Below, piece after piece: positions 24,378 through 35,820 of a stretch of DNA of 64,000 nucleotides. The notes under the pieces were generated by a model. It saw only the letters and a list, made by a program, of their open reading frames with translations. It did no database searches and was not told where the DNA came from. The stretch is taken from positions 116,813,379 through 116,877,378 of the forward strand of contig CM037876.1 of NCBI GenBank assembly GCA_021292165.1, read 5' to 3'. Position 1 is the first letter of the stretch. Each line of letters starts with the position of its first letter. This stretch comes from Shinisaurus crocodilurus. Its lineage: Eukaryota; Chordata; Lepidosauria; Squamata; Shinisauridae. A program made the translations under genes and the position numbers.

Positions 24378-24525
24378 GTATGCTAGGACAATGAACCCTA
24401 GAAGGCTGTTGCCCTCATATCCTACTTGTGAGCTTCCTGGAGGAATCTGACTGGCCTAAGTTGGAAACAGGATGCTGGACTAGATGGAACTTTGGTCTGA
24501 TCCAGCAGTCTTCTTTTTATGATCT
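24378..24525 (+). repeat. LINE/SINE 3' tail
   Basis: The segment tgctggactagatggaactt, then ggtctgatccagcag and ttatgatctta, is a typical reptile retroelement 3' end. No coding part remains. Confidence 0.5.
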
Positions 24526-24821
24526 TATGTCAAAGTTCAGAGCCTTGAATGTCCAGTGTGAAACTACAGAGGAATTTTATACAAGCATGTAAAAAAAAAA
24601 AAAAAAAACTGACTGTGCAATCCTCATTGTTACATTCAATACATTTCAGTTATAATGAAGTTCAGTATAACTCATCATAAATCGATAATAAAAAAGAGAT
24701 GCCTTTTGTAACAGTAGAAATGTTCTCTATAAACCCTGGAAGATATGCACTGATACAGAGTTGATTAGCATTTTTGGATGAATATCCCACTGATTGTGTG
24801 TATGTGTATTGTTGCTTGCAG

Positions 24822-25424
24822 TTGTTGAAGTCAATAAGAAGGACATAGTCTTCCTGATAGATGGCACCACAGCCTTGGGAAATGCCCCTTTTAATGCAAT
24901 TCGTGATTTCATTGCCAAAATCATCAACAGACTTGAAATTGGACCGGACCTGATCCAAGTTGCAGTGGCACAATACGCAGATACTGTAAAACCGGAATTC
25001 TATTTCAATACCTTCCAGATGAAAAAAGAGATCCTCACCAATGTTAGGAAAATAAAGCCAGTTGGTGGTGCTCCGCTTAATACAGGTTCTGCTCTGAGGT
25101 TTGTTAAAAACAATTTCTTCACCAGCGCTGCTGGATGCAGGATTGATGAAGGCGTCCTACCAATGTTGGTCCTTATTACTGGTGGTAAGTCCAGAGATGA
25201 TGTTGCCCAACCAGCACAAGAAGTGAAAGGGAATGGCATACTGATCCTTGCAATTGGAGCCCGAAATGCAGATCGTGCTGAACTAGAACAAATTGCCTAT
25301 GGACCAAGCCTGGTATTTACTCCCACTGAGTTTCGCACAGTTGCACTACAAGCTATTCTTCCTGATGTCGTGACACCTATAAGGACACTCTCTGGAACTC
25401 TTGTGGAACGACCATCAGTAGAAG
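24822..25424 (+). CDS. COL6A3: COL6A3 coding exon 4: vWA domain N8
   Basis: This 603-bp phase 1-1 exon encodes 201 codons and is fully open. It begins after the acceptor gttgcttgcag with [20 protein letters not shown] and ends at a gtaatt donor. The first-strand site is DGTTA and the distal site LITGGKS, so metal binding is doubtful, as is usual for the inner COL6A3 domains. Other hallmarks are [18 protein letters not shown] and the late segment [18 protein letters not shown], which matches the domain order known for this gene. Confidence 0.95.
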
Positions 25425-25732
25425 GTAATTGCTATTCCTGTTAAGTACTCAAATACATTGCATTTTGACCTTTATAATTAATACTTAAACAAACAAACAC
25501 CTAATCCTTTTGCTGTGGCTGTTTTATTCCTGCCATTAACCAAACACATAGCCAATGTGAATATTATCATACCAGACTTTATAATTTGAAATTCAAATCT
25601 GTCAGGTATTTTGTTGCTCATGCTTAACTATTTACTTCTTAAAATACTTAAATTGTGATGAGAGAGATTACTCTCCCAGCCTAGGTTTGGAAGAGACTGT
25701 TTACATGATAGACCTAACATTTGAATAGATTT

Positions 25733-25818
25733 AAGACTGCAATCCTATGCTTATCTGGAAGTAAGCGCCACTGAATTCAGTGGAACTTAGTTCTGAGTAG
25801 ACATAGGGTTGTGTAGTA
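25733..25818 (+). repeat. Short MITE, copy 3
   Basis: It has the same design as 21412-21489: gactgcaatcctatgc at the left and ttctgagtagacataggg at the right. Confidence 0.55.
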
Positions 25819-26220
25819 AATTACATAGATTTCTCTCCCATCTGTTCACTCTATCCTAAACATAAAGATAGCAGATTCTAGCTTATTGTTAATATGTGTG
25901 TATTTGAAATTTGATCACTGGAGCCAGTGGAATGTTTGTGTTAAATTCATATATTTTTCAGCATCAGGTCTTAGCCAGTAGCCATGATTCCTGTATCATT
26001 TATTCAATGATTAATAACTATTCTTATAAAGTATATCTATTAATGCACATAGCACACTGATAGAGCAATAGTTCATCCACATATTTCTCTTTCTGGGGAC
26101 TTGCCCCTCATACTTGAAAATCAGTGGAAATATTCCCTCCCAGCACCGCTAATGATGATAGTTAATGATAGGTTTATTCATTATCTCAGGATTCAGGAAT
26201 GACTTTTGTTTCTTTAAAAG

Positions 26221-26388
26221 GCCTGTGGCTTATGCTGGCTCAGCTTGTCTGAGTGTGGAAAGCTAAGCAGGGTCAAGCCTGGTTATTACTTGGATGGGAG
26301 ACCCCTCCTCTAGTTTCCTGCATTGAGCAGGGGGTTGGACTCGATAGCCTTGTAGGCTCCTTCTAACTCTATGATCTATGAAATCTAT
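26221..26388 (+). mobile_element. 5S rRNA-derived SINE with CR1 tail, copy 1
   Basis: The head is recognisably 5S rRNA: gtctgagtgtggaaagctaa, gcagggtcaagcctggtta and ttacttggatgggagacc correspond to the 5S internal promoter (box A through box C). The tail is the CR1 3' end (ggggttggactcgatagcct, then tgtaggctcc). The 5S promoter would drive pol III transcription and the CR1 tail would recruit CR1 enzyme. Short similar flanks (taaaag) may be a target duplication. Confidence 0.88.
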
Positions 26389-26426
26389 AAAAGCTTCCGA
26401 GCAGGGGCCTGTTTGGCAAACACTGA

Positions 26427-26735
26427 TTGGGTTCAGACAACATGATAAACTACAGTTACGGGTTGAGTGTGGGTTCTCTCTGAAGCATGGATTGTAGTTG
26501 AAACGTGGATTATCATGTTGTCTGAACCCAGGTGCACTAACAAACCACAAACAACCCATGAAGAGAACCCATGGTTTGTTGTTGGGTTGTGAACTGTTAA
26601 CAAACATGGTTTGTTAGCACATCTGGGTTCAGACAGCATGATAACTCACGTTTCAACAACCCACAGTTCAACGACAACCCGCACTCAACCCTTGAGCGTG
26701 GGTTATCATGTTGTCTGAACCCAGCCATAGTTTTC
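26427..26735. mobile_element. Two adjacent palindromic MITE units
   Basis: Each unit is bounded by gggttcagacaacatgataa-like and inverse-complement ends: the first at about 26427-26532, the second at about 26626-26727. Between them lies a further foldback around aacccatggtttgtt. It has no coding capacity and the superfamily is unknown. Confidence 0.7.
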
Positions 26736-27705
26736 TCCAACCAATCCATGAAGTGGTCCATCTGCCTTTCTCCTCTGCCACCTATCTCCAGGTATCTAAT
26801 AGACTGCTGCATGCCCAGGACAGAATAAACTGCACTTGTGTGATGTAATCCTGTTCAATGAAATCTTAAAGAAACTTGAGCAGTTTCCCCAGTGATGAAG
26901 TTGGCAAAACTAATTAGGACCACATAATGTTAGTTTTAAAAGGGACTTCTCCAATAATCTTGATTTATTTTTTTTAACAAGAATAATTTTGGAGCTCAGT
27001 TATTGTTAAAGTGCTAACTTTTAGGTCTTCCCTACTTATCCTTAATTAAGATGAATATCACAGGATAAAAATCTGTCACTTAACAAGCTTTTCAAAATGG
27101 ATATCTCTTACTAATACAGTTTTGCATGTTACATATCAACTGTGACATTTTTATTTTAAAATATAAATTAAAAATGTTCTTAAATGTTCTATACTTCAAA
27201 AGATATATACACTCTCATTCTCTCCTGCATTTTTCCTTTCTAACTATTATCAGGTTATATCCAAGGTTGTGTGAGAGAAAGGCAGCTCACATAACTGATC
27301 TTTTTCTTCACCCCCCTGCCCCCATGCAGATCTTGCAACCCAAAAAACCTATCCAAAGGGTGGGAGGCCCCTCAGAACAGTGTGAGCTGTGTTGCACAGG
27401 GCTTTGATAGGAGGGAGGTATCACCTGAAAACAAACAGAAGAACCTTTAAGTTCTTCTATTTTTAACATTTTAAATAATTTATTTGGAAGCTGTGCATTT
27501 TCCCGCTGATGTTGGAGTGTTTTAACCATTTTTATTGTTGCTGCTGTTTTTAATGAAGGTGGCCAGCACTAAGGCTAGGGAACTCCACACAGCACAGTCT
27601 ACTCAACATTAATCTAACAAAACTGAATTAATTGCTGATTGTACCTCAGTCCTTTAAGTTTATAGGCCCTTGACCATGCTTGAAACATGCTGCAATCTTC
27701 TAGAT

Positions 27706-27846
27706 CAGAGCTCTCCAACCTTGGGTCCCCACTCCAGATGTTGCTGGACTACAGCTCCCATAATCCCTTGTCATTAGCCATGCTGACTGGGTTTGCTGGG
27801 AGCTGTAGGCCAGCAACATCTGGGGACCCAAGGTTGGAGAGCCCTG
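27706..27846. mobile_element. hAT-like MITE (141 bp) with 8-bp target duplication
   Basis: It is a foldback element with ends cagagctctccaaccttggg and its inverse complement. It is flanked by the exact 8-bp duplication ttctagat (27698-27705 and 27847-27854), as for hAT insertions. Confidence 0.9.
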
Positions 27847-28682
27847 TTCTAGATATTGATAGAGCCAGCCCTACTTTTCCTGCTGCCCCATAGAATCATT
27901 TGTGGGTGGGAAGGGGATAGAAGGGACCCAATCCATGTCAGGAAGGACATAGGTGCAGAACTGCTGAGGTCCTGCAACTTATGTATTGATGTTGCTGGGC
28001 ATTCCCTGCTGAGATCAGCAGGGCATTCCCTGCTGATCTTAGAGCCTGCTGAGCTTGGATTTGACCCTGTCTGACACCTGCACTAGGCCAATGGCATTAT
28101 CTGGGAGGCAGTGTGTGTGTGTGTTGGTAAATCTGCATCAGAAGCCATGCAGCCAGTATAAAGCTTTATGATCCGGCACTTATCTATTATCATGTGAATG
28201 CCAAGGATCTAGAGGTGTCTGGGAAGACCTGGATCCTTTTGAATCTTTTCAGCCTAATTTGGATGTTCAGTTATTTCAGCTGAATACCTGAAATGGGTCT
28301 GAAACCAAGGAGCTCCAAATTCAAAATAAAAATCAATTCATCAGTAATTTTAAGAAGTTATCCTCCAGTACAAGATTTCCACCACCCTGTCCCACTTCTG
28401 TTATGTGTAGACGGGGCAAAATACTATGCTCTTTGCAAAGGGATCCAGGGAAGTATCACAAAAACTGTAAAATTCAGCTGGGTAAGTTTTGACTGATCAT
28501 GCAGAGAAGTTTTTGACACTCCTCTCAGTTTTACTTTCTTTCTCTTCTTGGCTGTCCCATTCTGTTCTCTCTTCTTTCAAACGAGGTATTCATGTGTGTA
28601 GAGCAAATGCTGTATGCACACATGAGAAATACTGGTGTGTTTTTCTATGATGTCTCATGTTATTTTCTGTGCTCTACTGCAG

Positions 28683-29282
28683 TTCTGGTAAACAAAAGGG
28701 ATATCATCTTTCTTTTGGATGGATCAGTCAACGTTGGAAATGCCAACTTCCCATTTGTCCGTGACCTTGTTGTGAGCCTAGTTAACTCCCTTGATGTTGG
28801 AATTGATGATATACGAATCGGCCTAGTGCAATTTAGTGAGAATCCAAAAACGGAATTCTTTTTAAACACTTTCCTAACCAAGCCAGATGTACTTAATCGC
28901 CTGAGGCAGTTGAGACTCCAAGGCGGGTCAGTGCTGAATACTGGCTCTGCACTAGACTTCGTTCTTTCAAATCACTTCACTGAAGCCGGTGGGAGCAGGA
29001 TAGATGAAAACATTCCTCAGGTGCTAGTCTTCCTCGCGGCAGGGCCATCTGCCGATTCATTCCAACAGGCTGCCAATGCTTTAGCTCGTGCAGGAGTGCT
29101 GACGTTTTGCATTGGTGTTAGAAATGCCAATCTGGCAGAACTTCAGCAGATCGCGTTTAATCCACAAATAGTGTATTTTAAGGATGAATTCAGTTCTCTG
29201 GCAGATTTACCACAGGAAATGATTAGGCCACTAACAACGTATGTTAGTGGCGAGGTGGAAGAAGTTATAATCCCATTGACAG
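28683..29282 (+). CDS. COL6A3: COL6A3 coding exon 5: vWA domain N7
   Basis: This 600-bp phase 1-1 exon is fully open. The acceptor is gctctactgcag and the donor gtaatt. The domain starts [19 protein letters not shown] and continues through [19 protein letters not shown] to the C-terminal strand [12 protein letters not shown], closely following the vertebrate N7 domain. The first-strand site is DGSVN and the distal site FLAAGPS, so the metal site is incomplete. This domain is among those known to be alternatively spliced in mammals; the symmetric phases here would allow the same. Confidence 0.95.
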
Positions 29283-30652
29283 GTAATTTGTTCCTTTCTT
29301 CATGCTATGTGGATTTATGGATGGTTTTTTTTAAATTTTGCAGGTATGTTTTGAGTGACACAACATTTTATCACCCCAGTGCCTGAGAGCCCCTTTACAC
29401 ATTACGAAATTCTTATATAGAACATGTGTCTTCTATACCCAGATAATGAGTAGTCCACATACACTGTCAGATGTGATTGGCTACAGCACCCCTAATATGT
29501 TACTTCCTTGTAGGAATTTTATGAGGAAACCTTTAGGACTGTTTTTCACACATGCAATTTTACCTACATGGAGTATACATGGAAGGGGGTTTCCTAGTGT
29601 ACACCCATGTACACTGGTGTGCATAATGATTGAACAGTTGTTTATTTTACCATGTGGACATTCCTTGAGAAGCTACAGTTGACAAAATACACAATCTCTA
29701 TGCACAAGCTGTACATACTCCAGGTTTTATTTTATTTTTTCTAAGACAATTGTCTAGTTCATTTTCTCTTTGAAAACAAGTAGGTAATATCTACAAAATA
29801 TAACACTGTCCAGGGAAGTGTAACATTTGTGCTGTTCATGATCATTTGTTCTTCTGGTAGGGTATATGCATCCTCTTATTTTGACCACCAATGCATCCCA
29901 TGTAAAAACAAACAAAGCTTCCTCAAATTCTGGAATTATTCAAGTACCAAGTTCAGAATACACCAAAGATATTGTGATATTTCATGCTAAATCAAATTTG
30001 GGTGCAATTGATTCACGTAATCTAAGCTCGTACCTCGTGCCTGAAAGTTTTTCGCTACTTCTCAGGTACTGAATCAAAATTGTAACTGCATAATTCATTG
30101 TTTGCAGCATTGTAGCAAAAACTTAGTATTTTGCTGCCTCAATGCTGTAGCAAGAGTAATTCATGCCTGATCACAAAACCTGATCACAACACACATAATA
30201 TGCAGTTATCCTTACTCTATGTGTGATTTATTGTGGAAGGTATCATGCAGCACAGTGGGCCTTGTTTCCTTTTGGCAGGGGGAACAGTAGACTCCCCACC
30301 ACATTGCAAACTTCTTTTGCAATTCAGGACCAAACTAGAAGTTACACCATTCACACAATTAGCAATTGCATTTTTAAAAACTGTTCTCTGCTGCCCCAGA
30401 AGGCAGAACTAGATCTAACAGACAAGTTCTGTAAGTTCTAGAGCTGTCCAAATTGGCCCCATGATTCTGTGCCATACACTCGTTACTGTGGGAGAGCCAT
30501 CACTTTTCTTTTAATCAAAGGTGCCAAAGAGAGGCCCACAGCCAAAATTCTTCCTCTTATATAATCAAGATTGTTCTGATTTCTCATCTTATGTAATGAA
30601 ACATGGTGTGTGTTTCTGTGTATTAAATCTTTTCATATCACTTAAATTCCAG
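29283..30652 (+). other. COL6A3: COL6A3 intron between N7 and N6
   Basis: No repeat or gene was recognised in this 1.4-kb intron. Confidence 0.8.
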
Positions 30653-31220
30653 AAAGCAAGATTGATATCTTATTCTTGATTGATGGCTCATCAAACCTTG
30701 CGGGTCAGTTTCCTGCTGTTCGAGACTTTTTGCACCGAATTATTTCTGACCTGAATGTGGGGGCCGGATGCCATTCGTGTGGCTGTGGCACAGTTTAGTG
30801 ACAATGTACAAGTCGAGTTCAACTTCCAGGACATCCCATCCAAGCAAGAAATCCTTCAGAAAGTGAAAAGGATGAGGATAAAAACAGGGAGGCTACTCAA
30901 CATTGGTGCTGCATTAGATCATGCCATGAAGTACATCTTTGTGAGGCAGGCTGGGAGCAGGACTGACGAAGGAGTGCCACAATTCCTAGTGCTGCTTGCT
31001 GCTGGGAGATCAAGTGACAATGTGGATGAGAGTGCTGATGCTCTGAAACAAGCTGGTGTTGTTACTTTCATTATCAAATCCAGGACCGCAGATCCCTTAG
31101 AATTAGAAAAGATTGTTTATGCCCCTCAATTCATTCTAAATGCTGATTCCCTTTCTAAAATTGGAGACATACAACCTGAAATAGTCAATCTACTGAAAAC
31201 CATTCAGCTTAAACCTCAAG
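30653..31220 (+). CDS. COL6A3: COL6A3 coding exon 6: vWA domain N6 (one-base frameshift)
   Basis: The exon opens after cttaaattccag with [18 protein letters not shown] and closes at a gtaatg donor. It is 568 bp; 567 would keep phase 1-1. Translation is correct to IISDLNVG, then goes out of frame. The correct frame resumes as [13 protein letters not shown]. One extra G in the run at 30759-30763 (five G where four are expected) explains it. The remainder ([17 protein letters not shown] segment to [13 protein letters not shown]) is intact. The first-strand site is DGSSN and the distal site LLAAGRS. The domain is about a dozen residues shorter than its neighbours, which matches the shorter N6 of the family. 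Confidence 0.9.
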
Positions 31221-31386
31221 GTAATGTATCTCTGCAGTTGCCTTCTTTGTTTGTGTGGTAGTACTTTGAAAAGATCTTTGAAATGATCTTATTATAATTA
31301 TGGATAATTATAATAAACTGCACTACTGATGCCAATAAAATTGGAAATTCTGCCCCATTATAAGCTGAGCCCAAATGAACTATGAA

Positions 31387-31622
31387 GCGAGTGTGGCGTA
31401 GTGGTGAGAGTGTTGGACTGGGACTCAGGAGATCCGGGTTCTAGTCCCCGCTCAGCCATGAAACTCACTGGGTGACTTTGGGCCAGTCACTGACTCAGGC
31501 TGACCTACCTCACAGGGTTGTTGTGAGGATAAAATGGAGAGGAGGAGGATGATTATGTAAGCTGTCTTGGGTTCCTTTCAGGAAAAAAGGCGGGGTATAA
31601 ATATAATAAATAAATAAATAAG
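31387..31622 (+). mobile_element. tRNA-derived SINE
   Basis: The head has an A box (tggcgtagtggtgagagtg) and a B box (gggttctagtcc), then the body (ctcactgggtgactttgggc; acctacctcacagggttgtt; ggcggggtataaat) and an AAAT-repeat tail. This is an abundant squamate-type SINE; I do not assign a family name. It is not a tRNA gene, as the 3' half of the cloverleaf is absent. Confidence 0.88.
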
Positions 31623-31999
31623 TTCAGACAGGGCTGTTAATGGGTTCAGCACTAACCAGCCCTCCCTTCCCTTCCCTAGCAAACCTATTCTGTCCATGGG
31701 GAGATTTGGCTGGTGGCAGAAGAGACCTTGCAGGTCTCATCCTTATTGCCTGGACACTCCTGAGCATGGCCAGGAGCATATTTTGCCACCAAGATGCACG
31801 GTGATAGTTTTTTTCCAATACCTGCTGGCCCAATTCATTGAATCACTGATTTTCAACATTGCAGGCAATAAATGAGAGAAAATGCAACAGATGCCTTCAA
31901 AATAAAGCAGAGAGAGCACAAGTCAACAACTGGTGTTGCACTAGGTTTTGCCATGATTTTACCCATCAGCATATTAGCTTCTTGGTTTTTCAGGACTGC

Positions 32000-32402
32000 T
32001 TCACAGGGATGTATGAGAATTTCATTTCTGTTCACAAACTGCTCAAAAATGCCCGTTCACAATCCCAAGCACAAACGTGAATGGGGGTGTATTTTCTCAG
32101 AAAATATTAGCAAATTCTCAAACTTGCATTCACAAAATGTGTACTTAAAAAATGTGTGACTTCCTCAAAATGCACCCATTTTAAATCAACCACACTTTAG
32201 TGTATTGGGGAAGTTTGAATAAATCTGGAGATTGTTTGTGCAACTTTCATGCTGAATAGCTGTTCATTTTGCACAATTTCCCCAATCATGCAAAATGAAC
32301 AGTGATTGCAAATGCGAGTGCAAATCAAGGAGAGATGGGCAGCAAGCCAATGTTCGGAGGATCTTGGCAAGCTCAAACATCACTTGTTTGCCCATCCCTA
32401 TC
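32000..32402. repeat. Degenerate 'gggatgg' repeat family, copy
   Basis: A-rich sequence with runs of 'gcaaattc/tgcaaaatg' ends in gcccatccctatc. It resembles copies at 39103-39635, 50065-50371 and 61770-62165. The boundaries are approximate. Confidence 0.35.
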
Positions 32403-32557
32403 ACCACCCTGGAAAAAAAGTGGAAATAGCTCCCTATTGTGTCGTGATCAAATGCAGTTTCTATACCCTATATGTAGAATGCTCTTCATCCCCTTATTTT
32501 CTTGCAATATAGTAATGTGAATGAGGACTAATTTATTAATCTGGAATGACTCTAAAA

Positions 32558-32690
32558 CAGTCTTGCCCAACCTGGTACCCTCCAGATGTTTTGGACTACA
32601 ACTTCCATCATGCTTCACCATTGTCTATGTTGACTGGGGCTGATGAGAGTTTCAGTCCATAACATCTGGAGGGCACCAGGTTGGGGTGTG
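32558..32690. repeat. hAT-like MITE, degenerate copy
   Basis: It begins cagtcttgcccaacctggta and has the core ctccagatgttttggactac, with the inverted arm ataacatctggagggcacca near 32660-32680. The right end is eroded. Confidence 0.65.
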
Positions 32691-33046
32691 GAAGAGATTT
32701 ATCTAAAGTACTGGGGTTACCATGGGAACAGAAAACAATGAGAATGGGAAACTTTATTAAGCCATTTCAAGTCAAGAGACTCTTCCTCAGGGCCTGTTAC
32801 ACTGGATACGTCTGACTTTATCTGACCCTCCTAATGATTTCTGAATACCTTTGAGGTGTTTCTTCTTTTCATTCCTTGTACTGGTGCCTCCCTTCACCTC
32901 CCTCCTCCCAGTTTTCTTTTAACCATTGGAGCAGAACTATACAAAATTAATCCACTTAAATATATATGAGCATACCCTGATATCTTGTTGATGTTGCTAT
33001 CAATCTCATTTATTTTTCTCTCCTAACTCCCACTTTTCTCAAACAG

Positions 33047-33649
33047 TTGATGAAGTTCAGAAGAAGGATGTTGTATTTTTGATAGATGGTTCAGATGGTA
33101 CCAGAAGTAGTTTCCCAGAACTGAAGTCCTTTGTACTAGGAGTGATTGATAATCTGGATGTCGGTCCTGACAAAGTCCGGGTTTCTGTGGCCCAACACAG
33201 TAATACTGTAAAACTGGAGTTCCTTCTGAATGAGCACTCAGACAAGGCAGATGTAATCCGGGCCATCCAGAGATTGTCTGCTATGGGAGGTTCTCCGCTT
33301 AATACAGGAGCTGCCATTAACTACCTTATTAGCAATGTGTTCACACACCAAGCTGGAAGCAGGGTGTCTGAAGGTGTCCCACAGTTCTTGATCCTGGTGA
33401 CAGCTGAAAAGTCAACAGATGATGTCAGAAGGCCTGCCATGGATCTGAAGACAAGGGGTGCTGTGCCTTTTGGCATTGGCATTGGCAATGCTGATATCAC
33501 GGAGCTCCGGACAATTTCTTATGTTCCTGAATTTGCGGTCCTGGTTTCTGGTGTCAGTGAATTGAGCACTGTACAGGAGCTCATTGCAAAAAGAGTGACT
33601 CGACTCACCAGGGCAGAAATAACAGCTTTGGTCCCATCACCTGGTCCAG
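33047..33649 (+). CDS. COL6A3: COL6A3 coding exon 7: vWA domain N5
   Basis: This 603-bp phase 1-1 exon is fully open. It starts after the acceptor cttttctcaaacag with [20 protein letters not shown] and ends at gtgaag. The first-strand site is DGSDG and the distal site LVTAEKS, so the adhesion site is degenerate. The segment IGIGNADITELRTIS is a diagnostic match to N5 of COL6A3. N5 is one of the domains reported as needed for microfibril assembly. The next intron (33650-40285) holds a DIRS-type retroelement. Confidence 0.95.
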
Positions 33650-34069
33650 GTGAAGATAAATTTCTTAACCATTGAACCTGTGTTACATGATTATGCTTAT
33701 AATGGGCACACAACCAAATGATGGCCATGAGCCAGCCAAAGTTGGTGGAGGCAAAGGGAGATGTTACTTTTCACTGGGCATTATCCTGCAACAGTCAGAC
33801 CAAAAACAAGCACAAGAGTATTGCAGAAGCACTACAAAAACTTGCAAAAGCAGTTCGGGAATGCAGTTTAGAAAAATTAGCTGCAGGCAATAGCAGCTCT
33901 GACACCTTCAAGTCTCTGGATAGTATTGTTTGTACCCAGAATGGGGGTTTCAGAGCTCTATAAAGGTAGTTACTAGAGCTGAGCCAAAAGTTTTCAAAAG
34001 AAAGAGTCTGAGATTTTTCTTTTTCTCACCCCCTAGAAAAAGAAAGCCACTTTGAAGAATATTGCCCAC

Positions 34070-34075
<6 letters not shown>

Positions 34076-34106
<31 letters not shown>
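34076..34106 (+). repeat. (GT)n microsatellite
   Basis: About 14 GT units precede the DIRS-like element. Confidence 0.95.
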
Positions 34107-34107
<1 letters not shown>

Positions 34108-34539
34108 AAGTCACCATTTTCTTGCACAATGCTGTGGAACGATGCTAGGTCTGGGACATTGTGGAAAATGCATTATGGAAGATGCAAAATGGTGGCTGGG
34201 CTCCCTACACCATTGTTGATTCACTTGCAGCAGCAGCAAAACAAAAACGAAAAATACTTTAGGAATAGGCAGCAAAATACCTTAGGAATAAACAGCACTA
34301 AATTGTGAGCTAAAATTGTCAGGATAAAATTATTTCTAATCAAACTTTCCACACTCACTTTGAGTAGCTTCTTCTTTGTAGTCTCTGTGACTCACACATA
34401 TGGATTCTGCACCTCCATGGAGGATGGAGCATTGTTTAGAACATTGTAGAGCTGAGCAGAGCTTTGGTGGGAGCCTGCTCTCCTTCATGTTGTTAAGCAA
34501 TACACCATCTCTGATACCCCTCTGTCCTACAAGATAGAA

Positions 34540-35211
34540 AACTTGTACAGGGTACGAGAAGAGAACTGCAGTTTTCTGCTTCATCATCCACTGCCTAATT
34601 CTACCACTGTGGAGGCCTTCTGCAGTAAAACCAGGCAAAAGCCTCCCACCATGCCAGTGGACCGGGAGGGGAGAAATCTCAGTGCCATTGGGTGGAAAAT
34701 CTCCTCGAAGGTTGTTCTGGCTTTGTGGGTGTCTAACTACCAAGCTTACCAGAAGTTTCTTTGAGAGAAAGCTACCTCCTTCTTTCACCATTTGCCAGAG
34801 GACAAACAGAACATGGACAGGAACACGGCTGAAGTCCACTATCTAGCTGGTCAGCAGATCAACATTGCATGCCACATGGCGGACTGTGGGTCAAAAGCAA
34901 TGGTGGGAGGAGTAGCTTTATGCAGACCTGCTTGGCTGTGCTCTACTGACCTAACTCAGGAGGCTCATCCCAGAATCAAAGACTTGCCTTTTGATAGTGA
35001 GGGACTTTTTAGTTCCAAGTCAGATGATACCATGGACCATGTCCAGAAAATGAAATCCACAGCCCACAAAATGGGCCTTGGTCCCCAGTCTTCTTCCATC
35101 CTCCTCCAACCATCTTCCTGGCCGAGACTGCTCTCCACTTGGCATTCTTTGAGGTCACCTGGGGCTGCATCATCCCAGCCTCCCTTGCAAGCTTCATGGC
35201 CATCTGAATAG
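34540..35211 (+). pseudogene. DIRS gag-like segment
   Basis: An open stretch of 139 codons (34792-35211) contains VALCRPAWLCSTD, then RIKDLPFDSEGLFSSKSDDT. The LPFD-GLF pattern with a following TD is typical of the first ORF of DIRS elements. Upstream, 34543-34764 is also open and likely part of the same ORF in another frame. The product would be a structural or nucleic-acid-binding protein. Confidence 0.6.
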
Positions 35212-35759
35212 TCTCCATCAACAGAAATATCCTTCCTCTACATGTAAAATACCCTTCCTCTACATGTAAGCAGTCTGACCTCTCTAAGAAGCATCTTTGA
35301 CTCTGTGATCACTCTTCTCCCTGCTCATTTTTCCAAGGGTCTACCTTTTGGCAATGGACTCCTTCCTTTTGTCAACACTTGGGAGTACATCTCGACAGAT
35401 GTTTGGGTTTTCAGCTTAGTAAGTCTGGGTTATGCAGTTGAATTTACTTCTCTTCACCTCCCCTGTTTGTTTGTTTGTTCGTTTGTTTACACTATATAGT
35501 TTCGCATGACCACACTCTCCTCCGTTCTCCCTCTGCTTCATTGAGATAATTGCTTCACCACCATTGATCTGCGAGACACATACTTCCACATCTCGATCTG
35601 TCTTCAGTACTGTCAATTCCTGTGCTTCGCCCTGGGTCCTCAGCTGTTTCAGTTCAGGGTTCTTTCCTTTGAACTCGTCACCACTCTTGAGAGTTTTCAC
35701 CAAGTACATGGCAGCAGTGGTGGCATGCCTGAGATCAGAGGGTGTGCCTGTTTTTACAT

Positions 35760-35771
35760 CATATTATTATT

Positions 35772-35820
<49 letters not shown>

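Larger units (their letters stand above)
15767..24821 (+). other. COL6A3: COL6A3 intron between N9 and N8
   Basis: This is a 9-kb intron. It holds a CR1 tail (16871-17173), a MITE fragment (18655-18742), an antisense LINE (18965-21320), two short MITEs and a split tRNA-derived SINE. 15767-16750, 17175-18650 and 22650-24370 show no recognised gene. Confidence 0.85.
25425..28682 (+). other. COL6A3: COL6A3 intron between N8 and N7
   Basis: This intron holds a short MITE, a 5S-derived SINE, a pair of palindromic units and a hAT MITE. 26800-27690 and 27860-28682 show nothing recognised. Confidence 0.85.
31221..33046 (+). other. COL6A3: COL6A3 intron between N6 and N5
   Basis: This intron holds a tRNA-derived SINE (31387-31622), a degenerate TIR-like repeat ending near 32402 and a hAT-like MITE (32558-32690). 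Confidence 0.8.

Noticed and set aside
26221..26388. A functional 5S rRNA gene
   Set aside because: Only the promoter-containing part of 5S remains, it is fused to a CR1 tail, and it is repeated four times in introns.
31387..31470. A tRNA gene
   Set aside because: A and B boxes are present but the sequence continues into a SINE body with an AAAT tail.
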